Counted from the stretch's first letter, positions 9,317 to 17,263 are shown. The stretch: 35,419 nt of DNA from Eubacteriales Family XIII. Incertae Sedis bacterium (GCA_031272365.1 JAISTX010000038.1:1-35419); one strand, 5' to 3'. Numbers and translations are program-made. The notes: a model not told the origin generated them from the letters alone.

Positions 9317-10366
9317 TCAGGAATCGGAGCGGACGAGCGGCAGCGTGATCTCCACGGTCGTCCCGACGTTGACCGTGCTCGTGACCCGCAGCCCGTAGTC
9401 CTCGCCGAACAGCAGGCGGATGCGCTCGTTGACGTTCACGAGGCCGATGGAGGCGGACTGCCCCAAGGGGTCCGCCGACTCCTTCATGAGGTTCTCCGCG
9501 ATCTCGTCCAGCCGCGCCTGCGACATGCCGACGCCGTCGTCCTCCACCGACACGATGAGCCGCCTCTCCGTCGTGTAGGCGTGCAGGACGATCCGCCCGG
9601 GGCCGGGCTTGGTCTCGAGCCCGTAGAAAACAGAATTCTCCACGATCGGCTGCAGCGTCAGTTTGGGGATCTGGTAGGCAAGGATATCCGGGTCCTCTTC
9701 CGTGTCGATGTCGGTCTGGAACTGGAATTTATTATTGAAACGCATATGCTGGATCGTCATGTAGTTCATGACGTTGCCGATCTCCTCCTGCAGGGTCGAG
9801 AAGTCGTCCTCCTTGCTGATGCTGTAGCGGAACAGCTTGGAGAGGGCCTTCGTCATGTCCGCGATGTCGTCCATCCCCTCCGTCAGCGCGAGGCCACGGA
9901 TCGAGTCCAGCGTGTTGTAGAGGAAGTGCGGGTTGATCTGCATCTGGAGCGCGTTGATCTCCGCCTGCTTCGCGAGCAGGGTCGCCGAGTACTCCCGGTC
10001 GGCGAAGGCCTTGAGCTGGTTGATGGTCTTGTTGAGGTAGGAGGAGAGCTCGTACAGCTCGCTGTCCCGGCTGATCTCGATCTCGAAGTCGAGGATGTTC
10101 TCGGCGTCCGACACGACCTCCATCGCCCGCTCGATCTTCTTGATCGGGTCGTAGACCTTCCTTTTGAAATACAGCGTCAGGAGGAGCATCGCCACGGCGA
10201 AGCCGGCGAAGGACAGGGCCAGCATCCACGGGCGCTGCGCGAAATAGGCGTTGAACACCGCGGCCGCGGCCGTGATGGCCGTGCCGAGGCCGGCCGCCGT
10301 GTAGAAGATCAGCAGGATCTTCTCCTTGACCCTCGGGGAGCCGCCCTCTTCCGACCTCTTCCTCAT
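9317..10366 (-). CDS. Sensor histidine kinase, YesM/LytS-like, 349 aa
   Basis: Two membrane helices (about residues 15-40 and 48-67) with almost no external loop, a HAMP-like stretch, then the His_kinase-family box QMQINPHFLYNTLDSIRG with phospho-acceptor H147. The HATPase domain shows PIVENSV (N box), VEDDGVGM and SIGLVNVNERI. It lacks the large extracellular sensor usual in YesM, so it may sense through its membrane part or through the adjacent binding protein; this is inference. ATG 10366 overlaps the response-regulator stop by 4 bp (ATGA), so the pair is translationally coupled. Confidence 0.93.
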   Translation of the reverse strand: MRKRSEEGGSPRVKEKILLIFYTAAGLGTAITAAAAVFNAYFAQRPWMLALSFAGFAVAMLLLTLYFKRKVYDPIKKIERAMEVVSDAENILDFEIEISRDSELYELSSYLNKTINQLKAFADREYSATLLAKQAEINALQMQINPHFLYNTLDSIRGLALTEGMDDIADMTKALSKLFRYSISKEDDFSTLQEEIGNVMNYMTIQHMRFNNKFQFQTDIDTEEDPDILAYQIPKLTLQPIVENSVFYGLETKPGPGRIVLHAYTTERRLIVSVEDDGVGMSQARLDEIAENLMKESADPLGQSASIGLVNVNERIRLLFGEDYGLRVTSTVNVGTTVEITLPLVRSDS

Positions 10367-11139
10367 ATATGCAGCTTCCGGTATTCCGAGGGCGTCAGGC
10401 CGGTGATCTTCTTGAAGAGCTTCGCAAAATGCCGCGCGTCGCTATACCCGACCTCCGCCGGCAGTTTGGACACGCGCATCGTGGTCTCGCGCAGCAGCTT
10501 CTTGGCCTGCTCGATCCGGTAGTTTTGCAGGTACGCCACGAAAGTCAGCCCGGTCTCTTTTTTGAACAGCGAGCTCAAATAATTTTGGTTGAGGTGCACG
10601 CGGCCGGCGGCGTCCGTCAGGGTCAGGTCCTCGCGGTAATGCTCGTAGATGTACTCTTTGACGAGTACAACCGCCTTCGAGCTTTGCGGCGCGCTGCTTC
10701 CGCCCGCCGGCGCGTCCGGCTCCTGCGGCGGCGGCGTCTGGTACCGCCTCGCGAGGATCTCCTTCCGCATCCGCCCCAGGGCCAGGGTCAGCTCGTCCTC
10801 GTCGACCGGCTTCAGCACGTAGTGCGCGACGCCCTGCGACATGGCGCTCTTCGCGTACTCGAAATCCCGGTGGCCGCTGACGATGATGAAGCCCACGTCG
10901 ATCCGCTCCTCCCGCGCGCGGCGTATCAGCTCGAGGCCGTCCACGCTGGGCATCCGTATGTCCGTGATCACGATGTCGGCGCCTTTTTCCCGCAGGAAGC
11001 CCAGCGCTTCCAGCCCGTTGCCCGCGAAGCCGACGACCTCCATCCGCAGCTTGCCCCACGGCACGGCTTCCTGGATCAAGTGGCAGATCCAGTTTTCGTC
11101 GTCCACGATCAGCACCGACAGCACATCGTTATTGTCCAC
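10363..11139 (-). CDS. Response regulator with AraC-type DNA-binding domain, YesN-like, 258 aa
   Basis: An N-terminal receiver domain (LIVDDENW acidic pocket, phospho-acceptor D60 in ITDIRMP, conserved Lys in LKPVDE), a Pro/Ala/Ser-rich linker near residues 140-155, and a C-terminal AraC/XylS double helix-turn-helix (NYLSSLFKKETG and DARHFAKLFKKITGLTPSEYR). It most likely activates the transporter operon downstream. GTG 11139 is chosen because the receiver fold starts immediately after it; the frame stays open upstream to 11229, but that part is Arg-rich and not family-like. The ribosome site is weak (AAGGGCGG). The candidate promoter at 11184-11192 fits this start. Confidence 0.9.
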   Translation of the reverse strand: MDNNDVLSVLIVDDENWICHLIQEAVPWGKLRMEVVGFAGNGLEALGFLREKGADIVITDIRMPSVDGLELIRRAREERIDVGFIIVSGHRDFEYAKSAMSQGVAHYVLKPVDEDELTLALGRMRKEILARRYQTPPPQEPDAPAGGSSAPQSSKAVVLVKEYIYEHYREDLTLTDAAGRVHLNQNYLSSLFKKETGLTFVAYLQNYRIEQAKKLLRETTMRVSKLPAEVGYSDARHFAKLFKKITGLTPSEYRKLHI

Positions 11140-11183
11140 AATAGCACCGCCCTTCCATCCGCCCGGCGTCAAACCCCTGCACC

Positions 11184-11192
11184 AGTTTACCA
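11184..11192 (-). promoter_or_regulatory. Candidate extended -10 (TGGTAAACT) for the two-component genes
   Basis: Minus-strand TGG plus TAAACT, identical over nine bases to the element before the hydrolase gene (2504-2512). A start near 11177 would give a leader of about 38 bases before GTG 11139. No -35 match is seen. Confidence 0.3.
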
Positions 11193-11201
11193 TACTGCGG
11201 C

Positions 11202-11237
11202 GGCGGCGCATCTTTTTCCGGCGGCGCATCCTTTTTC
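11202..11237. repeat. Short tandem direct repeat between divergent genes
   Basis: GGCGGCGCATCTTTTTC (11202-11218) is followed by GGCGGCGCATCCTTTTTC (11220-11237), one base apart. It lies between the divergent response-regulator and reductase-like genes, where an activator might bind paired direct repeats. Function is unknown. Confidence 0.6.
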
Positions 11238-11259
11238 ACCACAGACCAAAAAAACCAAG

Positions 11260-11265
11260 TATAAT
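11260..11265 (+). promoter_or_regulatory. -10 hexamer TATAAT, leaderless arrangement
   Basis: TATAAT, six bases (ACCCCT), then ATG 11272. There is no Shine-Dalgarno sequence between hexamer and start, so a leaderless mRNA is the simplest reading. The -35 region is weak. Confidence 0.55.
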
Positions 11266-11271
11266 ACCCCT

Positions 11272-12423
11272 ATGGAGTACAGAACGATCCCGAAACTGAA
11301 TCTGAAGGCGGGTGTGGTCGGGCTTGGCGGGGAGCATTTGGACGGCAAGCCCTACGAGGACGTGGAGCGCGTGCTGCACGCCGCCTTCGACGCGGGCGTC
11401 AACATGCTCGACTGCTTCATGCCGGGCGAGGAGATCCGCAGGAACATCGGCCGCGCGATCGCGGGGCACCGGCACCAGGTGATGATCCAGGGAATGATCG
11501 GCTCGACGGACGTCAACAAGCAGTACGACATCAGCCGCGACCCGGAGCTCTGCCGGACCTATTTCGAGAACCTGCTGCGGTTCCTCGGCACGGACTACAT
11601 CGACTTCGGCATGCTGTTTTTCATGGACTCGGCCAAGGCGTTCGAGACCGTCTTCGAGGAGGGGACGCTCCTGCGGTACGCGCAGGATCTGAAGAAGGCG
11701 GGCACCATCCGCGGGATCGGCGCCAGCTCGCACGACCCGCTCACCGCAAAGCGCATGGTGGACACGGGCGAGCTCGACCTTTTGATGTTCAGCGTCAACC
11801 CGGCGTTCGACCTGATGCCGCCGGGGCTCGGGGTCGACACCATGCTCGCGGACGACACGTTTTCCGAAGCCGGCGACGGCGGCATCCAGACGGAGCGCGC
11901 CGCGCTGTACCGCGCCTGCGAGTCCGCCGGCGTCGCGATCACGACGATGAAGACGCTCGGCTCCGGCAAGCTGCTCTCCCCCGAATTCACGCCCTTCCCC
12001 GCACCGCTCACGACCGCGCAGTGCATCCATTACGCGCTCGACCGCCCGGCCGTCGTCAGCGCGCTCGTCGGCGTCGCCTCGGAGGCGGAGCTCATGGACG
12101 CCCTCGCCTACTTCGACACGGACGAGCAGGGGCTCTCCTACACGAAAATCCTCAGCGGCAAAGCCGAGGCCTTCCGCGGCACCTGCCTCTACTGCAGCCA
12201 CTGCCAGCCCTGCCCCATGGGCATCGACATCGCGGCCGTCAACCGCTACCTCGACATCGCGCTCGCAAGCGAAGAGGTCCCGCCGTCCATCCATCTGCAT
12301 TACACGTCGCTCGACGCGTACGGCTCGGACTGCACCGCCTGCGGCAGCTGCGAGGAGCGATGCCCGTTCGCCGTGCCGATCATTCAAAACATGGAGAAAG
12401 CCGTCGACCTGTTCGGCGCCTGA
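11272..12423 (+). CDS. Aldo/keto-reductase-like protein with two 4Fe-4S clusters, catalytic tetrad missing, 383 aa
   Basis: An aldo/keto-reductase TIM barrel (about residues 1-290; LKKAGTIRGIGASSH, LGTDYIDFG) is followed by a ferredoxin-like end with two 4Fe-4S motifs: C305, C308, C311, C314 and C354, C357, C360, C364. Of the tetrad Asp-Tyr-Lys-His only D47 is seen. The Tyr region reads FMPGEE, the Lys position lies in VMIQGMIG, and the His position in GMLFFMD, so three of four residues appear replaced. It is therefore unlikely to be an ordinary NADPH carbonyl reductase; an electron-transfer or ligand-binding role is possible. The start is ATG 11272, with no ribosome site but a -10 box six bases upstream. 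It converges on cobO with a 16-base gap. Confidence 0.85.
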   Translation: MEYRTIPKLNLKAGVVGLGGEHLDGKPYEDVERVLHAAFDAGVNMLDCFMPGEEIRRNIGRAIAGHRHQVMIQGMIGSTDVNKQYDISRDPELCRTYFENLLRFLGTDYIDFGMLFFMDSAKAFETVFEEGTLLRYAQDLKKAGTIRGIGASSHDPLTAKRMVDTGELDLLMFSVNPAFDLMPPGLGVDTMLADDTFSEAGDGGIQTERAALYRACESAGVAITTMKTLGSGKLLSPEFTPFPAPLTTAQCIHYALDRPAVVSALVGVASEAELMDALAYFDTDEQGLSYTKILSGKAEAFRGTCLYCSHCQPCPMGIDIAAVNRYLDIALASEEVPPSIHLHYTSLDAYGSDCTACGSCEERCPFAVPIIQNMEKAVDLFGA

Positions 12424-12439
12424 CCCCCCAGCCCCAAAT

Positions 12440-12958
12440 TCATTTCTCGATGCCGACCCGGGCCTTCACGCCTTTGGAATAATAATGCTTGACTTCCCGC
12501 ATCTCGGTGACGAGGTCCGCCGCTTCGATGATGGCTTCCGGCGCATGGCGCCCGGTGAGGATGAGCTCCGTATGGGCGGGGCGCGCCGCGATGAGCGCGA
12601 GGGCTTCGGGCACCCCCACGAGCCCGAAATGCAGGGCCGTGTTGATCTCGTCGAGGACGACCATGTCGTATTTGCCGGAGAGCAGCGCCTCCGACGCGAT
12701 GCGCAGCCCTTCGCGGGCGAGCAGGATGTCCTTCTCTGTCGGCTTGCCGTTCACGAAGCCCGGCTCGCCGTACTGCTCATGCTTCAGCCGCTTGAAATGC
12801 TTCGAGAGGCCGAGCTCGCTGTAATCCTGGCCCTTCATGAACTGGCCGAGATAGACATAGCCGCCGCTGCACAGCATGCGCGCGGCGATGCCCAGCGCCG
12901 CCGTCGTCTTGCCTTTCCCGTTCCCCGTGTACACCTGAACATAACCCCTGTCGTCCAT
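12440..12958 (-). CDS. cobO: ATP:corrinoid adenosyltransferase, 172 aa
   Basis: Transfers the 5'-deoxyadenosyl group of ATP to Co(I) corrinoids, making adenosylcobyrinate a,c-diamide or adenosylcobinamide (CobO/BtuR/CobA family). The P-loop GNGKGKTT is near residue 13 and the downstream VVLDEINTAL is the family's Walker-B-like strand; length is normal. ATG 12958 follows AAAGGAGCG. It is transcribed away from the big cobalamin operon and separated from it by the gene at 13080. No riboswitch is visible in its 121-base upstream gap (12959-13079), so it is not obviously B12-controlled here. Confidence 0.95.
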   Translation of the reverse strand: MDDRGYVQVYTGNGKGKTTAALGIAARMLCSGGYVYLGQFMKGQDYSELGLSKHFKRLKHEQYGEPGFVNGKPTEKDILLAREGLRIASEALLSGKYDMVVLDEINTALHFGLVGVPEALALIAARPAHTELILTGRHAPEAIIEAADLVTEMREVKHYYSKGVKARVGIEK

Positions 12959-13064
12959 AGGCGCTCCTTTCGCGTAATGCTTCCCTACAATATAAATAAC
13001 CCCAAACGATATGGATATTGTAGCACTGATTGCCCCCGGCGGATGGGAAAAATCTGCTCACATA

Positions 13065-13073
13065 TGATATATT
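13065..13073 (+). promoter_or_regulatory. Extended -10 (TGATATATT), leaderless arrangement
   Basis: TGA plus TATATT (13068-13073) is an extended -10. Six bases (AGTGCC) separate it from ATG 13080, the same geometry as at 282 and 11260. No Shine-Dalgarno sequence lies before the start. Confidence 0.5.
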
Positions 13074-13079
13074 AGTGCC

Positions 13080-14192
13080 ATGAGCCGGGTTCCAAAACCA
13101 AAACAAATCGTGCGGATTGCCGTTCTGGTCGGCATTGCCGTATTCATCCTGTCGCAGACGAGCCTCAACGAAATGCGGTACGCTTCGAGCGAATATTCTT
13201 ACAAGACCGCGAAAGTCGCGAAAATACTTGGCGCCATACAGTTGAAGGATTCCGGTGCAATCATGAGGCTGTTTTCAAAGAATACGGTTGAAGCGGTCGG
13301 AGAGCAGGGGATGCAGGAAGGGATAGAATATCTCTTTACGGTGATCCAGGGCGATATTGAATGCGTGGAAGTATCACGGGTCTCGCACGGCGGCTGGGTC
13401 TACGATTGGAAGGATTCTTGGCTGAACGGCGATTATGGGAAAAGATTCTGGCAGGCGAGAATATACGCCACCATCACGACCGATGTCGACGTCTATGATC
13501 TGTACGTCGCCGATTATTTGTTCAACTCGCTTGAACGGGGCGAAACCGGGGTGTCGAAGATAGCGCTGTTGCGGCAGGAGGATCGGGAACAATACTACAA
13601 GCCTTTTTACAGCGACTGGTTTTTTCAAACGGATTTCCGGGGGGTTTTTCGAACCGACATCCTAGGCCGGGCGATTGCGGAGACGGGCGTGGATGTTTCA
13701 GGGGACAAGAAACTCGAAGCTGTGACAGAGGCATTGGAAAACGATGACACGGAGGCGATCGTAGGCTTGTTTTCCGGGATGGCGAGGGAATTGGTGGGGG
13801 AAGACAAGCTTGCGGCAGGCGCAGCGTACTCAAGCAAATTGTTTGACGGGGATGTCGATGGTTACTACATGTCCAGCCTAAGCGCAAAAAGACAGATCGA
13901 TATTGAAGACGGGAAAGTCGTCCTGACGAATTACATGTGGTATGATCTGTTCCGCAATAAGGACACAGAATCCGAGGAAAGGTATTTCCTGTATATCCGC
14001 GATGTCCTGGTCAATGAGCTTCACCCCGACCAGGTCGGGATCGATCAGCTCATGCTCATGGGCAGAGGCGAGGACCACGAGTGGGTGAACCCAGGCGAAG
14101 CATTCGGCAGCGAAGCCTACGGCATCTACTGCTCCGAGAGGGCCGACCCTGACGAGTACATCGTGAACCTCGGCGAATCGCCGGGCAAATAA
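13080..14192 (+). CDS. Membrane-anchored protein with tandem-duplicated DUF5104-like domain, 370 aa
   Basis: One N-terminal membrane helix (about residues 10-26) without a lipobox cysteine, so probably a signal anchor with the rest outside. Two similar halves follow. Each opens with a helix pattern (AKILGAIQLKDSGAIMRLFS near residue 46; AVTEALENDDTEAIVGLFS near 220), a downstream GDIE or GDVD stretch, and a beta-rich part with YDLYVADYLF or YDLFRNKD. The pattern recalls DUF5104 domains of Clostridia; this is from memory. The base composition is clearly more AT-rich than in the neighbouring cobalamin genes, suggesting a separate origin. It lies between cobO and the riboswitch but nothing links it to B12. 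The function is not known. Confidence 0.75.
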   Translation: MSRVPKPKQIVRIAVLVGIAVFILSQTSLNEMRYASSEYSYKTAKVAKILGAIQLKDSGAIMRLFSKNTVEAVGEQGMQEGIEYLFTVIQGDIECVEVSRVSHGGWVYDWKDSWLNGDYGKRFWQARIYATITTDVDVYDLYVADYLFNSLERGETGVSKIALLRQEDREQYYKPFYSDWFFQTDFRGVFRTDILGRAIAETGVDVSGDKKLEAVTEALENDDTEAIVGLFSGMARELVGEDKLAAGAAYSSKLFDGDVDGYYMSSLSAKRQIDIEDGKVVLTNYMWYDLFRNKDTESEERYFLYIRDVLVNELHPDQVGIDQLMLMGRGEDHEWVNPGEAFGSEAYGIYCSERADPDEYIVNLGESPGK

Positions 14193-14215
14193 TTTCGGGA
14201 ATTGGGTTCCTTCCA

Positions 14216-14244
14216 TTGACATGGAGCGCGGGCTGTGCTATTTT
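14216..14244 (+). promoter_or_regulatory. Promoter of the cobalamin operon
   Basis: A perfect -35 TTGACA (14216-14221), a 17-base spacer and -10 TATTTT (14239-14244). Transcription would begin near 14251, just before the riboswitch. Confidence 0.8.
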
Positions 14245-14250
14245 GGAGGC

Positions 14251-14470
14251 ACAATTGAATTGCATTCATGTTCCGATACGCTCGGTGAAAAGGGAAACAG
14301 GTGAGAGACCTGTGCGGTTGCCGTCGCTGTAATTGGGGAATGCCGGTTTGCTACTTTCGAGTATGAAAACCACTGATGCCTGCGGGTGCCGCGATGCGCG
14401 CGCCGGGGCGTTGGGAAGGGAAACCGGGCGTCATGATCCAAGAGCCAGAAGACCTGCATGAATTGTAAAA
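14251..14470 (+). promoter_or_regulatory. Cobalamin riboswitch
   Basis: Matches the AdoCbl-class consensus: GGTGAAAAGGGAAACAGGTG and GAGACCTGTGCGGTTGCCG (14284-14323), the CGCTGTAA core, a second GGGAA segment, and the 3' B12 box AGCCAGAAGACCTGCATG (14443-14460). A closing P1 helix forms between ATTCATG (14264-14270) and CATGAAT (14457-14463). Binding of adenosylcobalamin is expected to favour the terminator at 14539-14570 and shut down all 20 genes behind it. Confidence 0.95.
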
Positions 14471-14538
14471 CCCACCCACGGTGATGGGGGCGGCATCCAA
14501 CGGTCATGCAAAAGGCCTTCGGAAAAACAACAGCAAAT

Positions 14539-14570
14539 GCGGGCTGTGCGAGAGCACCGCCCGTTTTTTT
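14539..14570 (+). terminator. Riboswitch-controlled intrinsic terminator
   Basis: An 11-bp stem with one mismatch (GCGGGCTGTGC / GCACCGCCCGT), a GAGA loop and a run of seven T (14564-14570). It sits between the riboswitch and cbiM, the place of a transcriptional expression platform. Confidence 0.85.
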
Positions 14571-14600
14571 GTCAGCGTGGGCGCAAGAAAGGAGAGGTCT

Positions 14601-15338
14601 ATGCTCAGAAAAATCGCAAAAGCAAGGGTTTGGGTCGCGGCAGCGGCAGCGCTGACGATCCTGTTCGCATTCCCCGCGCAGGCGGCGGCTATGCACATCA
14701 TGGAAGGGATGCTCCCGACGAAATGGTGCATCTTTTGGGCGGCGCTGTACATCCCGTTCTTTGCCCGCGGCATCTACGTCATCTCGAAGAAATGCGCGGG
14801 CGACGGGCATATGAAGCTGCTGCTCGCGATGAGCGCGGCGTACTGCTTCATCCTGTCCGCGCTGAAACTGCCGTCGGTCACGGGCAGCTCGTCGCACCCG
14901 ACGGGCACCGGCCTCGGCGCCGTGCTGTTCGGTCCGTCCGCCATGAGCGTGCTCGGCCTCATCGTCCTCGCCTTCCAGGCGCTGCTGCTCGCGCACGGCG
15001 GTTTGTCGACGCTCGGCGCCAACGCCATCTCCATGGCGGTGGTGGGGCCGTTCGCGGGCTACGGCGTCTACCTGCTGCTCGGCAGGATGAACGTGAAGAA
15101 GAGCATCTGCGTCTTCGCCGCGGCCTTCACCGCCGACCTCGTCACCTACGTCGTGACCTCGTTCCAGCTCGGCCTCGCCTTCCAGACGGCGGAGATGGGC
15201 CTGGCCGCCACGACCGTCAAATTCCTCGGCGTCTTCGCAGTGACGCAGATCCCGCTGGCCATCGCGGAGGGCCTGCTGACGGTCGTCATCTTCAACACTT
15301 TGAAACTGCTGTCCCCGGCGGAAAGGAGCCTCGCATGA
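14601..15338 (+). CDS. cbiM: Cobalt ECF transporter substrate-specific component CbiM, 245 aa
   Basis: The membrane S-component that binds Co2+. A cleavable signal ends at AQAAA, exposing the conserved MHIMEG (from residue 31) whose Met-His helps coordinate the metal. Six or more hydrophobic helices follow, with the family motifs SSHPTGTGLGAVLFGP and ALLLAHGGLSTLGAN. With CbiN, CbiQ and CbiO it imports cobalt for the chelation step encoded later in the operon. ATG 14601 follows AAAGGAGAGG. It is the first gene after the riboswitch terminator and overlaps cbiN by 4 bp. Confidence 0.97.
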   Translation: MLRKIAKARVWVAAAAALTILFAFPAQAAAMHIMEGMLPTKWCIFWAALYIPFFARGIYVISKKCAGDGHMKLLLAMSAAYCFILSALKLPSVTGSSSHPTGTGLGAVLFGPSAMSVLGLIVLAFQALLLAHGGLSTLGANAISMAVVGPFAGYGVYLLLGRMNVKKSICVFAAAFTADLVTYVVTSFQLGLAFQTAEMGLAATTVKFLGVFAVTQIPLAIAEGLLTVVIFNTLKLLSPAERSLA

Positions 15339-15646
15339 TCCGCAAACACATCATCACGTCGCTGATCCTCATCGGCCTTGTCATCCTCATCTCGACCATC
15401 CCGCTCTTCCTCATACAGGACAGCGAATTTGGCGGCACGGACGGGGTGGCGGACGAACTCATCCAAACCATCGACGCGTCGTACACGCCGTGGGCCGAGA
15501 GCCTCTGGGAGCCGCCCGGCGGCGAGACGGAAAGCCTGCTCTTCTGCCTGCAAGCCGTCATCGGCTCCGCCGTCCTCTTCGGCGGCATCGGCTACATGGT
15601 CGGCTCGCGCAGCTGGGAGAAAAAGCAGGGCAATGCCGGGGATTGA
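15335..15646 (+). CDS. cbiN: Cobalt ECF transporter accessory protein CbiN, 103 aa
   Basis: A small protein with two membrane helices (about residues 8-28 and 70-90) and an external loop with the family-like FGGTDG and SLWEPPGGETESLLF segments. CbiN associates with CbiM and is needed for cobalt loading. Its length is typical. It starts at ATG 15335 inside the cbiM stop (ATGA) and its last 14 bases overlap cbiQ. Confidence 0.95.
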   Translation: MIRKHIITSLILIGLVILISTIPLFLIQDSEFGGTDGVADELIQTIDASYTPWAESLWEPPGGETESLLFCLQAVIGSAVLFGGIGYMVGSRSWEKKQGNAGD

Positions 15647-16421
15647 GCACACGGCCCTGGCCGCCCCGATCAGCGGGCTGAACACCGCGTGGAAGGCCTA
15701 CCTCGCCTTCCTGATGACCATCTGCTGCATCGTGGCGGACAGCATCCCCTATTCCGTGCTCGTGACCTGCGTCATGGTCTTCTGCGGCATCCGCTTCTCC
15801 GGCATCGCGCCGAGGGCCTACGCGGCGCTCATGGCCGTGCCCGAGGCCTTCGTCGTCGTCGGCGTGATCACCGTCGCGCTGCGGGTCGGCCAGACGCCGC
15901 CGGGGCTTCTGTCCGTGCATATGGCGGGCGTCTACGTCGGCTTCTCGGAGGAGAGCCTGGTCCGCGCGGCAAATCTATTATTGAAATCGATGGGGTGCGT
16001 GGCGAGCCAGTATTTCCTGCTGCTCACGACGCCCGTGCCCGCCGTCATCGGCCTGCTCTACCGCTCGCCGCTGCCGCGCGTGTTCTCGGAGCTGACGATG
16101 CTGACCTACCGCTTCATCCACGACCTGCTCGGCACGCTGTGGCAGATGAACGTCTCGCGCAAGCTGCGCCTCGGGGAGCGGCGGCGGATGGACGCCATCC
16201 GGTCGGCGGCGCTCGTGGCGTCCGGCGTCTTCGTCCGCTCGTTCAAGCGCTCCGAGGCCGTGTACGCGGCGATGGAGCTGCGCGGCTACGACGGCGCGAT
16301 GCCCTGGCAGGTGCGCGAAGCCGCCGTAAGCGGCCCGCAGGCCGTGCTCGCGTGCACGGCCACGGCGCTGATGGGCGTTCTGCTCGTTTATGTGCGGACA
16401 GCGGGGGGATTTTTGCAATAA
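15633..16421 (+). CDS. cbiQ: Cobalt ECF transporter transmembrane component CbiQ, 262 aa
   Basis: The T-component that couples CbiM to the ATPase. About five membrane helices and the cytoplasmic coupling region SFKRSEAVYAAMELRGYDG (residues 196-214), with the A-R-G pattern that docks on CbiO. ATG 15633 lies within cbiN. An unusual AT-rich run of codons (AAT CTA TTA TTG AAA) occurs at 15972-15986 in otherwise GC-rich sequence. Confidence 0.95.
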   Translation: MPGIEHTALAAPISGLNTAWKAYLAFLMTICCIVADSIPYSVLVTCVMVFCGIRFSGIAPRAYAALMAVPEAFVVVGVITVALRVGQTPPGLLSVHMAGVYVGFSEESLVRAANLLLKSMGCVASQYFLLLTTPVPAVIGLLYRSPLPRVFSELTMLTYRFIHDLLGTLWQMNVSRKLRLGERRRMDAIRSAALVASGVFVRSFKRSEAVYAAMELRGYDGAMPWQVREAAVSGPQAVLACTATALMGVLLVYVRTAGGFLQ

Positions 16422-16423
16422 CG

Positions 16424-17263
16424 ATGATCGCGGTGCGTGGTCTGGAATACACCTATGCGGACGGGACGCATGCCTTGCGCGGCGTCGATCTGTCGATCGC
16501 GCGGGGCGAGCGCCTCGCGCTGCTCGGCTCCAACGGGTCGGGCAAGACGAGCTTGTTTCTGTGCCTCACCGGGATACTGAAGCCGACGGCGGGGGAGGTC
16601 GTGCTGGGCGGCGAGCCCGTGACCTACGACCGCAAGGGGCTGACGCAGCTGCGGAGCCGGATCGGGTTCGTGTTCCAGGACCCCGATTCACAGATCTTCT
16701 GTGTCGATGTGTTCCAGGAGGTCGCCTTCGGGCCGGCCAATATGGGGCTCGGCGCCGCGGAGGTGGAGGCGCGGACGCAGCGCGCGATGGAGTGGACGGA
16801 CGTGTCGGGCCTCTCGCGCAAGCCGCCGCATTTTTTGAGCCAGGGGCAGAAGAAGCGCGTGACGGCGGCGTCCGCGCTGTCGATGGAGCCGGACGTATTG
16901 CTTTTTGACGAGCCGACGAGCGCGCTCGACCCGAGGCACGCGGCCAAGCTGATGGAGATCATCGAGGCGATGAGCCGGCGCGGCGTGACGGTCTGCCTGT
17001 CGACGCACGACATGGACCTCGCGTACGCGTGGGCCGACCGCGTGGCCGTCCTGAGCGAAGGGAAGGTGCTCGCGGCGGGGGCGCCGGAGGACGTGATGAC
17101 GGACGAGCAGGTGCTCGCCCGGGCGGATTTGCACCCGCCGCAGGTGGTGCGCGTGTACCGCGCCCTTGCGGCGCGCGGGTTCGTGGACGGGGGCGCCGGC
17201 GGCGCGCCCCGGACGGTGGAGCAGCTGGAAGCGCTGCTGGAAGGTGGGAAACATGCCTCTTGA
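16424..17263 (+). CDS. cbiO: Cobalt ECF transporter ATP-binding protein CbiO, 279 aa
   Basis: A single ABC ATPase that powers cobalt uptake. Walker A GSNGSGKTS, Q-loop FQDPDSQIF (the Asp-Pro-Asp typical of ECF ATPases), signature LSQGQKKRV, Walker B VLLFDEPTSALD and the switch His in LSTHDMD. It starts at ATG 16424, two bases after the cbiQ stop, and overlaps hemA by 11 bp. Only one ATPase gene is present, so it should work as a homodimer. Confidence 0.97.
   Translation: MIAVRGLEYTYADGTHALRGVDLSIARGERLALLGSNGSGKTSLFLCLTGILKPTAGEVVLGGEPVTYDRKGLTQLRSRIGFVFQDPDSQIFCVDVFQEVAFGPANMGLGAAEVEARTQRAMEWTDVSGLSRKPPHFLSQGQKKRVTAASALSMEPDVLLFDEPTSALDPRHAAKLMEIIEAMSRRGVTVCLSTHDMDLAYAWADRVAVLSEGKVLAAGAPEDVMTDEQVLARADLHPPQVVRVYRALAARGFVDGGAGGAPRTVEQLEALLEGGKHAS

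Noticed and set aside
12959-13079. A second cobalamin riboswitch before cobO
   Set aside because: The gap is about 120 bases, too short, and has no B12 box or GGTG...GGGAA core on the minus strand.
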